A stretch of 64,000 nt of DNA from NCBI GenBank assembly GCA_944326305.1, contig CALVDL010000003.1, forward strand, positions 1-64,000, given 5' to 3'. Position numbers and translations under genes: made by a program. Source of the DNA: an uncultured Bacteroidales bacterium. GTDB lineage: Bacteria > Bacteroidota > Bacteroidia > Bacteroidales > UBA932. The notes below the pieces were generated by a model that saw only the letters and a list, made by a program, of their open reading frames with translations, had not been told where the DNA came from and made no database searches. This document shows, one piece after another, positions 1 through 8,824 of the stretch. Positions within the stretch are counted from its first letter, which is position 1, and the number at the start of each line of letters is the position of its first letter.

Positions 1-309
1 AAAACTCACAAATTGGGCAGTTAAAGAGTTCTGCTGTCTGATACAAGAGGATAAATTGAATTGATAGAACTCACCTAATTAAAGTACATGTGGCTATTTT
101 AAACAACACGGTTCACAAAAGTACATTATTTTTTATTTTAAGCAAATTTTTCATACAATTTATTAGCACAAAAGGTATAAAATTTGCAATTTATTAACTT
201 TCCAATTTTATTTGGGAAGAATGTTTTCCGGCAGAAATACCTGCAACGATAGGCAATAAAACAGCATCCTTCTACCGGATGATCTTTCTGAAGAAAAAGT
301 TTCAATACA
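1..309. other. A+T-rich intergenic left edge
   Basis: No convincing coding region is visible in this stretch. It lies upstream of the efflux operon that starts at 310 and contains one good leftward promoter, described separately, which should drive a gene lying beyond the left end of the window. I could not find a clean TAnnTTTG box for the rightward efflux operon. The closest is a TA-rich stretch followed by TTTG near 178-188, with the wrong spacing inside the box. Confidence 0.6.
116..146 (-). promoter_or_regulatory. Leftward Bacteroidota promoter
   Basis: On the minus strand there is a TTTG (143-146), then 19 bp, then TACTTTTG (116-123). This matches the Bacteroidota -33/-7 pattern exactly. 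Transcription would start near 110 and run out of the window, so the gene it serves is not visible. Confidence 0.6.
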
Positions 310-1350
310 ATGGATAAATTCACCGTTTGTCTGGTCTGCCCGGCTCTTCTGGCCCTCTCCGCGGCAGCAGCAGTGTCCGGATGTTCCTCAGGAAAGGACA
401 AGGACATGACAAGAGAGCCCGTGCCGGTAAGGGTCATTGAAATAAAGGAGCAGGCAGGGACCGGAGGAAGCAGCTATGTAGGCACGGTGGAAGCGGCAAA
501 GACCGCGGTTCTTTCATGCAGCTATGCCGGGACCCTGCGCGATCTCCGGGTCTCCGAAGGGGATGCGGTCCGGAAAGGCGACACCATAGCGGTAATAGAA
601 TCCCAGAACGTAATAAGCGCGAAACAGATGGCGGATGCGGTACTGGCACAGGCGGAAGACGGCTACGAAAGGCTGTCCATGGTATATGAGAGCGGAAGCG
701 TCGCCCAGGTGAAGATGGTAGAGGTGCAGACACAGCTGAGCAGGGCAAGGGCATCCGCCCAGGCAGCGCAGAAAGCTTTGGATGACTGTACTGTCAAAGC
801 TCCTTTTGACGGTGTGGTAGGGGAAGTCTACGCCGAGCAGGGTGTGGAGATGAACGCGATAGAGCCCCTGGTGCGCATGATGGACATATCATCCGTGCAG
901 ATCAGTTTTCCCGTCCCGGAAAAGGAGATTGGTTCCGTCAGTACGGGGGACATGTTCATTGTCGGGGTGCCGGCCATGGACGGGCCGGGTTTCACGGCTT
1001 CAGTAAAATCGAAAGGAATCTCCGCTTCCAGGCTTTCGCACAGCTATGAATGCATGCTCATCCCTTCTGTAAACGTGGCCGGGCTGATGCCAGGGATGGT
1101 CTGCAAGATATACCGCATGGCCGAAGAAGGCAGATGCGTGGTCATCCCGGCATCTGTAGTGAGGACCGACGGGACCGGAAGATATGTCTGGACTGTAAGC
1201 CCGGACAGCAGGGTGGAAAAGAAATATATCACCGTGGGCGGATTCTCCGGAAAGGGAATCATTGTGGATTCCGGACTTGAAGAAGGAGAAAAAGTGATAA
1301 CAGAAGGCACCCAGAAGGTAAGCGGCGGAATGAAAGTCAAAATAATGTAG
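310..1350 (+). CDS. RND efflux periplasmic adaptor (HlyD/AcrA family lipoprotein)
   Basis: This is the membrane fusion subunit that links an inner-membrane RND pump to an outer-membrane channel. A lipoprotein signal ends in the lipobox VSGC with Cys25. It is followed by a short linker, a lipoyl-like half (about 45-100), a short helical hairpin (about 100-150), the second lipoyl half with the typical VKAPFDGVVG sequence, and beta-barrel and membrane-proximal domains to residue 346. The length is normal. The stop lies 2 bp before the pump gene, so the three efflux genes form one operon. No regulator gene accompanies it inside the window. The substrate cannot be deduced. Confidence 0.92.
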   Translation: MDKFTVCLVCPALLALSAAAAVSGCSSGKDKDMTREPVPVRVIEIKEQAGTGGSSYVGTVEAAKTAVLSCSYAGTLRDLRVSEGDAVRKGDTIAVIESQNVISAKQMADAVLAQAEDGYERLSMVYESGSVAQVKMVEVQTQLSRARASAQAAQKALDDCTVKAPFDGVVGEVYAEQGVEMNAIEPLVRMMDISSVQISFPVPEKEIGSVSTGDMFIVGVPAMDGPGFTASVKSKGISASRLSHSYECMLIPSVNVAGLMPGMVCKIYRMAEEGRCVVIPASVVRTDGTGRYVWTVSPDSRVEKKYITVGGFSGKGIIVDSGLEEGEKVITEGTQKVSGGMKVKIM

Positions 1351-1352
1351 AG

Positions 1353-4300
1353 ATGGGCAGCAGGACTTCAGACATTGTAAAGGGAGTGATCGCCCACAAA
1401 AAGATTGTCTACTTCGTAGTGGCGATCCTTGTCGCCCTTGGTATCATAGGGCTCTTCTATATGAATAAGGATGAATTCCCGTCATTCGAGCTGAAAAACG
1501 GATTGATTGTAGGGATTTACCCGGGAGCCGGAGCAGAAGAGGTGGAAGACCAGCTGACACGGCCTCTGGAAGAGGCTTTGTTCTCTTTTCCGGAAATAAA
1601 CAGGGAGAATACCAAATCCTACTCCAGGGACGGGATCTGCTACATATACACCGACCTGACGACACCTGCCTCGACCAAGAACGAGGTTTGGTCGAAAATC
1701 AAGCTTAAGCTTGACGCGGCCGGACAGACCTTGCCCCCTGGAGTTATGGCAGTAGCAGTAATGGATGACTTCAGTGCAGTGTCTTCACTTCTCGTGGCTC
1801 TGGAGTCGCCCGACAAGGGATACTCTGAGATGAAGGAATATGCGGAGGACCTCGCCACCCTGCTGAGGCGCATACCTGAAATGGCCAATGTCCGTATAAT
1901 AGGAGCGCAGGATGAAGAAATCGCCATACATGCAGACACTGACAGGCTTTCAGCATACGGAATCAGCCCAGCCTCGCTGATGCTGGAGTACCAGAGCTCC
2001 GGGATGCAGGTGGCAAGCGGGGAATTCGATCCCGGTTATGTGGTCTCCCGCATCCACGTGGAAAACAACGTCTCCTCTGAAAAAGAAATCGCCGAACGAA
2101 TCGTCTATTCTGACCCTTCAGGCAATATAGTCAGGCTAAAAGACATAGCTACTGTCGAAAGACGCTCCAGAAAGCCTGTCTCTACGGTAGACTACAACGG
2201 GAATACGGCCATAATCCTTTCTCTTGAGATGAGACCCGACAACGATATCGTGGCTTTCGGGAGGGAAGTGGACAAGGTCCTGGACGGATTCTCCGGAAAC
2301 TTGCCGGAAAGCGTGACCCTCAGCAAGATAACAGACCAGCCGAAAGTGGTCGGAATGTCTGTGCTGTCTTTTCTGAGGGACCTTGTCATATCGATGCTTG
2401 TGGTCATTCTGGTGATGCTCATGCTCTTCCCTATCAAATCTGCGCTGATTGCGAGTTCCGGTGTTCCGGTCTGCACGGCTGTCGCCCTGGCCGTGATGTT
2501 CATAGCCGGAATCGACCTCAATACCGTATCGCTTGCAGCACTGATCGTAGTCCTCGGAATGATAGTCGATGATTCCATCATCACCATGGACGGGTATATG
2601 GACAAGCTCGGCAGAGGGATGTCCAGGACAGAGGCCGCAAGCTCCAGCATGAAGGAGCTGCTCTTCCCCATGTTCACTGCTACAATGGCAATAAGCATCA
2701 TGACCTTTCCTGCGAAGGGCCTAATATCCGGATACCTGGGGGATTTCGTAACGACATTCCCATGGGTGATTGCAATAGCGCTGTGCGCCTCTCTGGCCTA
2801 TGCGATGTTCGTGGTCCCTTCACTGGAGGTCCGGTTTATAAAAAGCGCAAGGTCAGACAGCAGCGGCTGGTTTGCAAAGGGGCAGTCCCGCTTCTTCAAC
2901 GGGATGCAGAAAGGATATGAGAAAATGGAGGCGGCATGCTTCCGCCATCCGAAGATGACCATCGCCTCCGGAGTGCTGGCTATTGGCCTGGGAATACTGA
3001 TGTTCTCCCGCATAAACATACAGATGATGCCAAAAGCGGCAAGGGAAAGCTTCGTGGTGGAAATCTATCTGGAGAGCGGGTCAGGCCTGGACAAGACTGC
3101 GGCGGTAAGCGACTCTCTCCAGCATATTCTGATGAAGGACGGCAGAATAAAATCCGTCACGGCCTTCGTGGGAAACAGTTCGCCAAGATTCCATGCCACA
3201 TACGCGCCCCAGACTCCATCCCCTGATTTTGCGCAGTTCATAGTGAACACGGTGTCCACCAAGGCCACTGAGACCGTCCTGAAGGATTACGGGGAAAGAT
3301 ACCAGCACTATTTCCCAAACGCAATCATACGCTTCAAGCAGATGGACTACCAGGCCGTTTCCTCCCCGGTAGAGGTGACTGTAAAAGGAGGGGATTTCTA
3401 TGTCCTGCAGCCGATAGCCGACACCATAAAGCACTTTTTGTACACTATGGATGACAAGCTGCAGTGGATACACAGCGACTGTGAAGGCATGGCCTCGTTC
3501 GTGGATGTGGAGCCGGATCCGGACGAGGCGGCAAGGCTGGGGGTGAACCGCAGCCTCCTGTCGATGTCGCTGGCAGGGACATTCAACGGGCTTCCTGCAG
3601 GATCCGTCTGGGAGGACGGCACAAGGATCCCGGTAATGCTTTACAGCCAGGCGGACAAAGACGGCATGGACTACAGCACAGTGGGCAACCAGATTGTCCC
3701 GACCAGAATACCAGGTGTTTCGGTCCCGCTGAGGCAAGTGGCCGGAATAGTGCCGGACTGGGGGCCGGACACATATGCGAGAACCAGCGGGGAGGAGTCC
3801 ATCACAGTGGGGGCCGACCTGAAATTCGGACACAGCCAGCCTGAAGTAATGAAGGGCATAAGGCACTATATCGAACATGAAATTAAACCGGCCCTGCCGG
3901 ATGGAGTGGAAGTGTCCTATGGAGGGCTTTCATCCATGAACAGTGAAGTAGCACCGGAGATTGCAACCACATTTCTCTGCGCTGTCGCTATCCTTTTCTT
4001 CTTCCTGCTGATACATTTCAAGAAGGTGTCCATAGCGACCCTCACCATGGTCCTGAGTACACTGTGCTTTTTCGGGGCGTTCCTGGGCCTGTGGCTTTTC
4101 AATCTCGATTTCGGACTGACTTCCGTCCTCGGACTTATAAGCCTGATGGGAATCATTGTAAGGAACGGCATCCTGATGTTCGAGTATGCGGAATACCTGA
4201 GATTCGAAAAAGGGTGGGATGTCAAGGAAGCTTCGTTAGAGGCCGGGAAACGGAGGATGAGGCCAATTTTCCTCACCTCCTGCACAACAGCCCTGGGAGT

Positions 4301-4466
4301 GCTCCCGATGATCATCAGCGGAGACGCCCTGTGGATGCCTATGGGTGTAGTGATATGCTTCGGGACTATGCTGTCCATTGTACTGATTGTCCTTATAATG
4401 CCGGTTTCATACTGGCAGGTATTCAAAAATGCAAAAAAGGCGGTGATAAGCGATGATGAAAAATAA
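1353..4466 (+). CDS. RND efflux permease (AcrB/HAE1-like)
   Basis: This is a proton-driven inner-membrane exporter of 1037 residues, the usual RND length, with two repeats of large periplasmic loops and a twelve-helix pattern. The N-terminal periplasmic motif PGAGAEEVEDQLTRPLEEAL resembles the HAE family signature. Asp406 and Asp407 in GMIVDDSII fall in the fourth helix, where the proton-relay aspartates of AcrB lie. The gene sits between the adaptor (2-bp gap) and the outer-membrane channel (14-bp overlap), so translation is probably coupled. A heavy-metal CzcA-type pump is less likely because the periplasmic signature is of the HAE1 type, but the substrate is unknown. Confidence 0.93.
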   Translation: MGSRTSDIVKGVIAHKKIVYFVVAILVALGIIGLFYMNKDEFPSFELKNGLIVGIYPGAGAEEVEDQLTRPLEEALFSFPEINRENTKSYSRDGICYIYTDLTTPASTKNEVWSKIKLKLDAAGQTLPPGVMAVAVMDDFSAVSSLLVALESPDKGYSEMKEYAEDLATLLRRIPEMANVRIIGAQDEEIAIHADTDRLSAYGISPASLMLEYQSSGMQVASGEFDPGYVVSRIHVENNVSSEKEIAERIVYSDPSGNIVRLKDIATVERRSRKPVSTVDYNGNTAIILSLEMRPDNDIVAFGREVDKVLDGFSGNLPESVTLSKITDQPKVVGMSVLSFLRDLVISMLVVILVMLMLFPIKSALIASSGVPVCTAVALAVMFIAGIDLNTVSLAALIVVLGMIVDDSIITMDGYMDKLGRGMSRTEAASSSMKELLFPMFTATMAISIMTFPAKGLISGYLGDFVTTFPWVIAIALCASLAYAMFVVPSLEVRFIKSARSDSSGWFAKGQSRFFNGMQKGYEKMEAACFRHPKMTIASGVLAIGLGILMFSRINIQMMPKAARESFVVEIYLESGSGLDKTAAVSDSLQHILMKDGRIKSVTAFVGNSSPRFHATYAPQTPSPDFAQFIVNTVSTKATETVLKDYGERYQHYFPNAIIRFKQMDYQAVSSPVEVTVKGGDFYVLQPIADTIKHFLYTMDDKLQWIHSDCEGMASFVDVEPDPDEAARLGVNRSLLSMSLAGTFNGLPAGSVWEDGTRIPVMLYSQADKDGMDYSTVGNQIVPTRIPGVSVPLRQVAGIVPDWGPDTYARTSGEESITVGADLKFGHSQPEVMKGIRHYIEHEIKPALPDGVEVSYGGLSSMNSEVAPEIATTFLCAVAILFFFLLIHFKKVSIATLTMVLSTLCFFGAFLGLWLFNLDFGLTSVLGLISLMGIIVRNGILMFEYAEYLRFEKGWDVKEASLEAGKRRMRPIFLTSCTTALGVLPMIISGDALWMPMGVVICFGTMLSIVLIVLIMPVSYWQVFKNAKKAVISDDEK

Positions 4467-5886
4467 GCAAACGGCACTCCTGGCTATGGCAGCCGTCCTC
4501 GGGACTTGTCTCCCGGTTTCCGCTCCGGCACAGGAAAAAACGGAGATTTCACTGGATCAGTGCCAGGAGATGGCTCTGGAGCACAATCCGTACATACTTA
4601 ATTCCAGGCTTGATGTCATGGCTGCACAGGCCAGGAAACGGGAAGCGGTATCCGAATATTTCCCCAAGGTTTCCATCAATGCTCTGGCCTTCTATGCGTT
4701 TGACCCTGTACTTGAAATAGGACTGACAGACATAATGGGAGAAAATGACTTCACGAACAACTTGAACAACATGCTGGAAGACCTTGCGGACCAGTATGGG
4801 TTCAATACGCAGTATTCTACCCTCAAACAGGGGATTACGGCTACCGTGACAGCCATCCAACCCATATTTTCCGGAGGCAGGATCATCAACGGGAACAAAC
4901 TGGCCGCCTTGGGAATGGAGGCCGCAAGGCTCAGACAGGAAGTTCAGCTGAGGACTACATCCGAAGATATCGAAAAAGGATATTGGCAAGTGGTGTCCCT
5001 GGAGGAGAAAATGAAGACCCTGGACCAGCTGCAGGGACTCGTCGACACATTGTACAGGGATGTAAATGCCGCCGTCCAGGCAGGTCTTGCCACAGAAAAC
5101 GACCTGCTGCAGGTGCGGCTGAAACAGAATGAGCTCCGCTCCGGAAAAATCCGGACAAAGAACGGAATACGGCTTGCAAAGATGAATCTTTTCAACGCCA
5201 TAGGGCTGGAATACAATCCGTACAGTACCATACGGAACGACTCCATACCATACATCGACGATATCCTGCTTTCAGACAAGCTGACGGATATTGCGGCTCC
5301 TGAATCATACTACAGGCCGGAAGAGGAAATCGCCGCTGCTCAGGCTGAAACCCGGCTGCTGGATCTTTCCGTCCGGTCCAGGCAGCTGGAAAAGAAGATG
5401 GCTGCAGGGGAGGCCATGCCACAGATCGGCATAGGGGCTTCATACGGATACGGGAACATCATAAACAAGGGCCAGATGAACGGGGCGGTGTTCGCTTCGG
5501 TGCAGATACCGCTTTCCGATTGGGGGAAGACCTCCAGGAAAATGCAGCAGTATGACTACCAGATACAGAAAGCAGAGAACGAAAAGGATTTCCTCAACGC
5601 ACAGCTCATCCTGCAGATAAGGCAGTTGTGGATGAACCTTACCGCCTCATGGGAACAGCTCCTTGTGGCGCGGGAAAGCGTGGAAACGGCAAAGTCCAGC
5701 GTACACCAGCTGGAATCATACTACAAGGCAGGCATGTCCCCGCTTTCCGATCTGCTCCAGGCACAGAGCGAGCTGCAGGAATGCTCCAACGGGTACATCG
5801 ACCAGTGCATCGCCTACCGCACTGCCCTGCAGGCCTACATGAACCGGGCCGGGGGACAGACAGACGGGAAAACAGTCCCGGAATAA
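4453..5886 (+). CDS. TolC-family outer-membrane efflux channel
   Basis: A signal peptide ending near APAQ is followed by two repeats rich in long amphipathic helices, the pattern of the TolC/OEP family, over 477 residues. It would form the outer-membrane exit duct for the pump encoded just upstream. The start overlaps the last 14 bases of the pump gene. A second ATG follows directly (4456) and could equally be used. No terminator-like hairpin is evident directly after the stop. Confidence 0.92.
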   Translation: MMKNKQTALLAMAAVLGTCLPVSAPAQEKTEISLDQCQEMALEHNPYILNSRLDVMAAQARKREAVSEYFPKVSINALAFYAFDPVLEIGLTDIMGENDFTNNLNNMLEDLADQYGFNTQYSTLKQGITATVTAIQPIFSGGRIINGNKLAALGMEAARLRQEVQLRTTSEDIEKGYWQVVSLEEKMKTLDQLQGLVDTLYRDVNAAVQAGLATENDLLQVRLKQNELRSGKIRTKNGIRLAKMNLFNAIGLEYNPYSTIRNDSIPYIDDILLSDKLTDIAAPESYYRPEEEIAAAQAETRLLDLSVRSRQLEKKMAAGEAMPQIGIGASYGYGNIINKGQMNGAVFASVQIPLSDWGKTSRKMQQYDYQIQKAENEKDFLNAQLILQIRQLWMNLTASWEQLLVARESVETAKSSVHQLESYYKAGMSPLSDLLQAQSELQECSNGYIDQCIAYRTALQAYMNRAGGQTDGKTVPE

Positions 5887-6057
5887 CGTAAAAGCTGGCT
5901 TATCAGGATAAAAACACTATATTCGTGAATTCGATCCATTGAAATATGGCTTTCCGGAGCAGGGCCATTTCCTGCAACAGCCTCACGAGGAAAGGCACAG
6001 TGTGATTACAAACAATATTAAAATATTGAATATTAAAATTATACCAACAATATAATC

Positions 6058-6070
6058 CGTCAGACTGACG
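6058..6070. promoter_or_regulatory. Palindrome upstream of SIMPL gene
   Basis: A perfect 13-bp inverted repeat, CGTCAGACTGACG, lies 33 bp before the SIMPL start, inside a very A+T-rich stretch with repeated AATATT words. It could be an operator, but no -7 box was identified nearby, so this is only a candidate. The rest of 5887-6102 shows no gene. Confidence 0.3.
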
Positions 6071-6102
6071 TTGTATTAGACGAGCATTTCAATCATTAAA
6101 TT

Positions 6103-6810
6103 ATGGACAGAGGAAAATTCTTCTCAGGCCTGTTCATCATGATCGGCCTGATCTTCCTGGGGAGCATGCTCCCCAAGGCTGTGAAAGACTTCCGGTCTTT
6201 CGACAGGATTGTGACCGTAAAAGGTCTTTGCGAAAAAGAGGTCCCGGCCGACAAGGTCATCTGGCCGCTGATATTCAAGGTAGTGGGTAATGACATCAAT
6301 ACCGTATATTCGGAAATAAACAGGAACACGGCCATCATCAAGCAGTTCCTGGAAGAGGGCGGCATCAACGAGTCTGAAATCACTGTAGCCGTTCCTGTCA
6401 TTTCAGACAAATACGCGCAGGAATACGGGAACAATGACCGTACATACCGTTTCCTCTCGACCAATGTCGTCACCGTATGCACCGGCAATGTGGACACGGT
6501 CCTCGCCCTTATGAAAAAACAGACAGACCTCCTGAAGAAAGGCATTGTAGTAGGATCCGAGAACACATGGAGCAACCCTGTTGAGTTCAAGTTCGAAGGT
6601 CTCAATGCCATAAAGCCTGAAATGATAGAGGAAGCCACCAAGAACGCCCGCGAAGTCGGCGAGAAGTTCGCCAAGGACTCAGGAAGCCGGCTCGGCAAGA
6701 TCAAGACCGCCAACCAGGGCACCTTCACCATCGAGAACAGGGACAGCAACACCCCTTACATCAAGAAAGTGCGCGTAGTCACTTCTGTAACATACTATCT
6801 GAAAAAGTAA
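6103..6810 (+). CDS. SIMPL-domain (DUF541) protein
   Basis: The N-terminal hydrophobic segment (about residues 7-24) looks like an uncleaved signal anchor, and residues 35-235 match the SIMPL domain: an early VTVKGLCEKEVPADKV segment and a final VRVVTSVTYYL strand. Members are periplasmic or membrane-anchored and of poorly known biochemical role. The gene appears to be monocistronic. Its last 32 bases overlap the 3' end of the MGMT gene on the opposite strand. Confidence 0.82.
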   Translation: MDRGKFFSGLFIMIGLIFLGSMLPKAVKDFRSFDRIVTVKGLCEKEVPADKVIWPLIFKVVGNDINTVYSEINRNTAIIKQFLEEGGINESEITVAVPVISDKYAQEYGNNDRTYRFLSTNVVTVCTGNVDTVLALMKKQTDLLKKGIVVGSENTWSNPVEFKFEGLNAIKPEMIEEATKNAREVGEKFAKDSGSRLGKIKTANQGTFTIENRDSNTPYIKKVRVVTSVTYYLKK

Positions 6811-7414
6811 GCCGTATCAGGTCTCGTTTGAGAGCCTTGCCGCCGGGCATGCTGAACTGGCCGAAATCAAGCGAAGTGTCGAGGCAGAGCCAGTCCTTTC
6901 CGAAAAGGGAGGCCTCTGCCTCTTTCTCTGCCCTGGAGATGCTGTCTGTAGCCTCCTTCGGTACTACAAGATGGCACGGGATGATAAACGGGACGGGATT
7001 CAGCCCGACAGCATGTGCGACGGCCCTTACGCCTGGCCGGATACCGCACATTTCAGCGAAATCCGTATAGCTGACAAGCCTGGCCGCAGGCATGCCCCCC
7101 TGTTTTCCGTCCGGGGTCTCCCGGCCTCCTGCATGCGTCAGGTAGAACAGCCTCTCCCATACTCTCCTCTGGAACGGAGAACCTACCGGATAAAGGTCCT
7201 CCCATCTGGTGTCCGCTGAAATCTCCATAAGCTCCCGCGTACCTGTCTTGACGGTCTCCATGCATGAGATGCGGTCTGCCGGCCATGATGATATCTTTGA
7301 GGCGAGCGCGGCCAGCGGCCTCCAGTCGAGGGCGACCGATGCTATCTTCCCGTCGATACGGGTAATTATCCATTCCAGGTCAAACAGGTACTCCAGGTCC
7401 GGTTCCATAGGCAT
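6779..7414 (-). CDS. Methylated-DNA-protein cysteine methyltransferase
   Basis: This is a suicide repair enzyme for O6-alkylguanine. The DNA-binding and active-site region is recognisable: FQRRVWERLF (81-90), a VSYTDFAEMCGI helix, the arginine-finger segment VRAVAHAVGLNP and the acceptor Cys147 in IPCHLVV. The family normally has PCHRV, so the residue two after Cys is Leu instead of Arg. About 20 extra residues rich in Gly separate the first helix from the VSY segment. The C-terminus keeps the GGKALKRDLI-type end. The last 32 bases run antisense into the SIMPL gene. Translation may begin at the second Met (7408). Confidence 0.82.
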   Translation of the reverse strand: MPMEPDLEYLFDLEWIITRIDGKIASVALDWRPLAALASKISSWPADRISCMETVKTGTRELMEISADTRWEDLYPVGSPFQRRVWERLFYLTHAGGRETPDGKQGGMPAARLVSYTDFAEMCGIRPGVRAVAHAVGLNPVPFIIPCHLVVPKEATDSISRAEKEAEASLFGKDWLCLDTSLDFGQFSMPGGKALKRDLIRLTFSDSMLQK

Positions 7415-7643
7415 ATGAATTTATGTGTCAGGGCTGCAGCATCCGTATCAACTTTGCGGGATTCCCGCCGCCACCGCGTATGGAGGCGCATCCCTCTCCT
7501 TCTTCCGGTCCGGGCGGAGCATGTTGAAGTCGTACAGCCTGCAACCACAGCATGACGGACAGGAAGGCCTTCCCATGCAATGATTCACGAAATTAGGAAA
7601 TTGTCCGGATATTTCCAACCCTCCCAGCCACTTATGTATACAA

Positions 7644-7679
7644 TTGAGGCTGTGACACTTAATCGTGACACAGCCTCAA
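7644..7679 (-). terminator. Hairpin downstream of mdh
   Basis: A 15-bp stem with a single A/A mismatch around a 6-base loop (TTAATC) lies 24 bp beyond the mdh stop. The U-run is poor on both strands, so it may act as a 3' stabiliser as well as a terminator. The rest of 7415-7702, between the MGMT start and mdh, shows no credible gene. Confidence 0.6.
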
Positions 7680-7702
7680 CAATATCTTTTCAGTGCAATC
7701 CG

Positions 7703-8698
7703 CTAGAGGTTCGGATTGACACTCTTCCAGTCAGCAACTGCAGGGATGATGCCCAGGTCGATGATCTCGTCACGCATCTTGCAGAGGTGCTCGTATGAAG
7801 CGTCGAGAGAGGCCATCTCCTCAGGAGTACCTGTAATATCAGTGTAATGTACACCTGTAGCGTCAATGACGGTAGGCATAGCCATCATCACATTGTGGTA
7901 CTTCCCTGTATTCACATAGCATCCTGCAGGCCACTCGAACTTCTTGCCGCCCATAGCCGCAGCGATCATCTCGATGGACACGTATGCAGGGCTCTGGAAC
8001 GATGAGCGTCCGCGGAGCTCGATGATGTGCTTGCCGCCCTGGATGACATTGCCCTTGATCTCCTCCCATCTGTCATGGGCGAGCTTGGTGCCCAGAAGCT
8101 CTGTGAAAGGCTTGCCGTCAACGCTCACCTTGGATGCGAATACAGCCATCTGCTCACCATGTCCGCCGTATGTGTGGCATCCTGTCACTTTGCACTGCTG
8201 TACGCCGAACTCTTTAGCAAGGGCGCTCTGGAGCCTTGTCGAATCAAGAGCGGCAAGGGTAGTGACCTGTGAAGGCTTGAGGCCGGAGTGGAGAAGTGTC
8301 ACGAGACCTGTCAGATCGGCAGGGTTGAAGATGATGACAACATGTTTTACATCAGGGCAGTATGCCTTGAGGTTCTTTCCGAGCTCCTCGGCGATTTCGC
8401 AGTTCCCCTTGAGGAGGTCTTCGCGGGTCATGCCCTGCTTGCGCGGGGCGCCGCCTGAAGAAACCACGTATGCGGCCCCTGTGAGGGCTTCCTTGATATC
8501 AGTAGTATAAGTGATATTGGCACCTTCGAATGCGCAGTGGAACATTTCTTCTGCAACACCCTCAAGACCCGGTCCGTATGGATCATAAAGACAAAGGTTC
8601 GGAGTAAGTTTCAGCATCATGGCTGTCTGGGCCATGTTGGAACCGATCATGCCGGCGGCACCGACAATGGTCAGCTTTTCATTAGTCAAAAATTCCAT
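7703..8698 (-). CDS. mdh: NAD-dependent malate dehydrogenase
   Basis: It interconverts malate and oxaloacetate in the cytoplasm, in the reductive branch to succinate of Bacteroidales. Visible features are the Rossmann GAAGMIGSN loop (about 13-21), the substrate Arg in APRKQG (Arg86), NPADL, LDSTR with Asp152 and Arg155, and the catalytic His180 in YGGHGEQ. The length of 331 is slightly longer than typical but matches the form found in this phylum. It is monocistronic, divergent from ftsH, with its -7 box inside a 41-bp sequence that recurs upstream of the gene at 51323-52561. Confidence 0.93.
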   Translation of the reverse strand: MEFLTNEKLTIVGAAGMIGSNMAQTAMMLKLTPNLCLYDPYGPGLEGVAEEMFHCAFEGANITYTTDIKEALTGAAYVVSSGGAPRKQGMTREDLLKGNCEIAEELGKNLKAYCPDVKHVVIIFNPADLTGLVTLLHSGLKPSQVTTLAALDSTRLQSALAKEFGVQQCKVTGCHTYGGHGEQMAVFASKVSVDGKPFTELLGTKLAHDRWEEIKGNVIQGGKHIIELRGRSSFQSPAYVSIEMIAAAMGGKKFEWPAGCYVNTGKYHNVMMAMPTVIDATGVHYTDITGTPEEMASLDASYEHLCKMRDEIIDLGIIPAVADWKSVNPNL

Positions 8699-8770
8699 AA
8701 TATTTGTGTTTTAGTTAATAAACTTTCAAAAGCCGGAAATTTTGCCCACAATTTGCAGGCCAAAGCCCAC

Positions 8771-8811
8771 GCAAAGATAAGAAACTGTTTTGAAATTTAA
8801 TGACATAAATT
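8771..8811 (-). promoter_or_regulatory. mdh promoter in a shared 41-bp module
   Basis: On the minus strand TATCTTTG (8772-8779) is a perfect -7 box, about 73 bp before the mdh start. There is no TTTG at the normal -33 distance. Instead the box is followed upstream by a sequence (8782-8811) that is identical over 30 bp to 52602-52631. The whole 41-bp module matches 52590-52631 except for a single inserted A. This suggests a bound activator or a special promoter class rather than chance. Confidence 0.7.
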
Positions 8812-8824
8812 CGTCGAACTGAAG

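Noticed and set aside
3081..3878. Long antisense ORF of 265 codons inside the RND pump
   Set aside because: It mirrors the codon frame of the real gene, has no signal peptide or family motifs and no promoter.
5887..6102. tRNA-like T-loop (TTCGATCC) after the efflux operon
   Set aside because: No acceptor stem or anticodon arm can be folded around it.
7366..7548. 60-codon ORF between MGMT and mdh
   Set aside because: Composition is rich in Arg, Thr and Ser with no recognisable domain. It overlaps the MGMT start.
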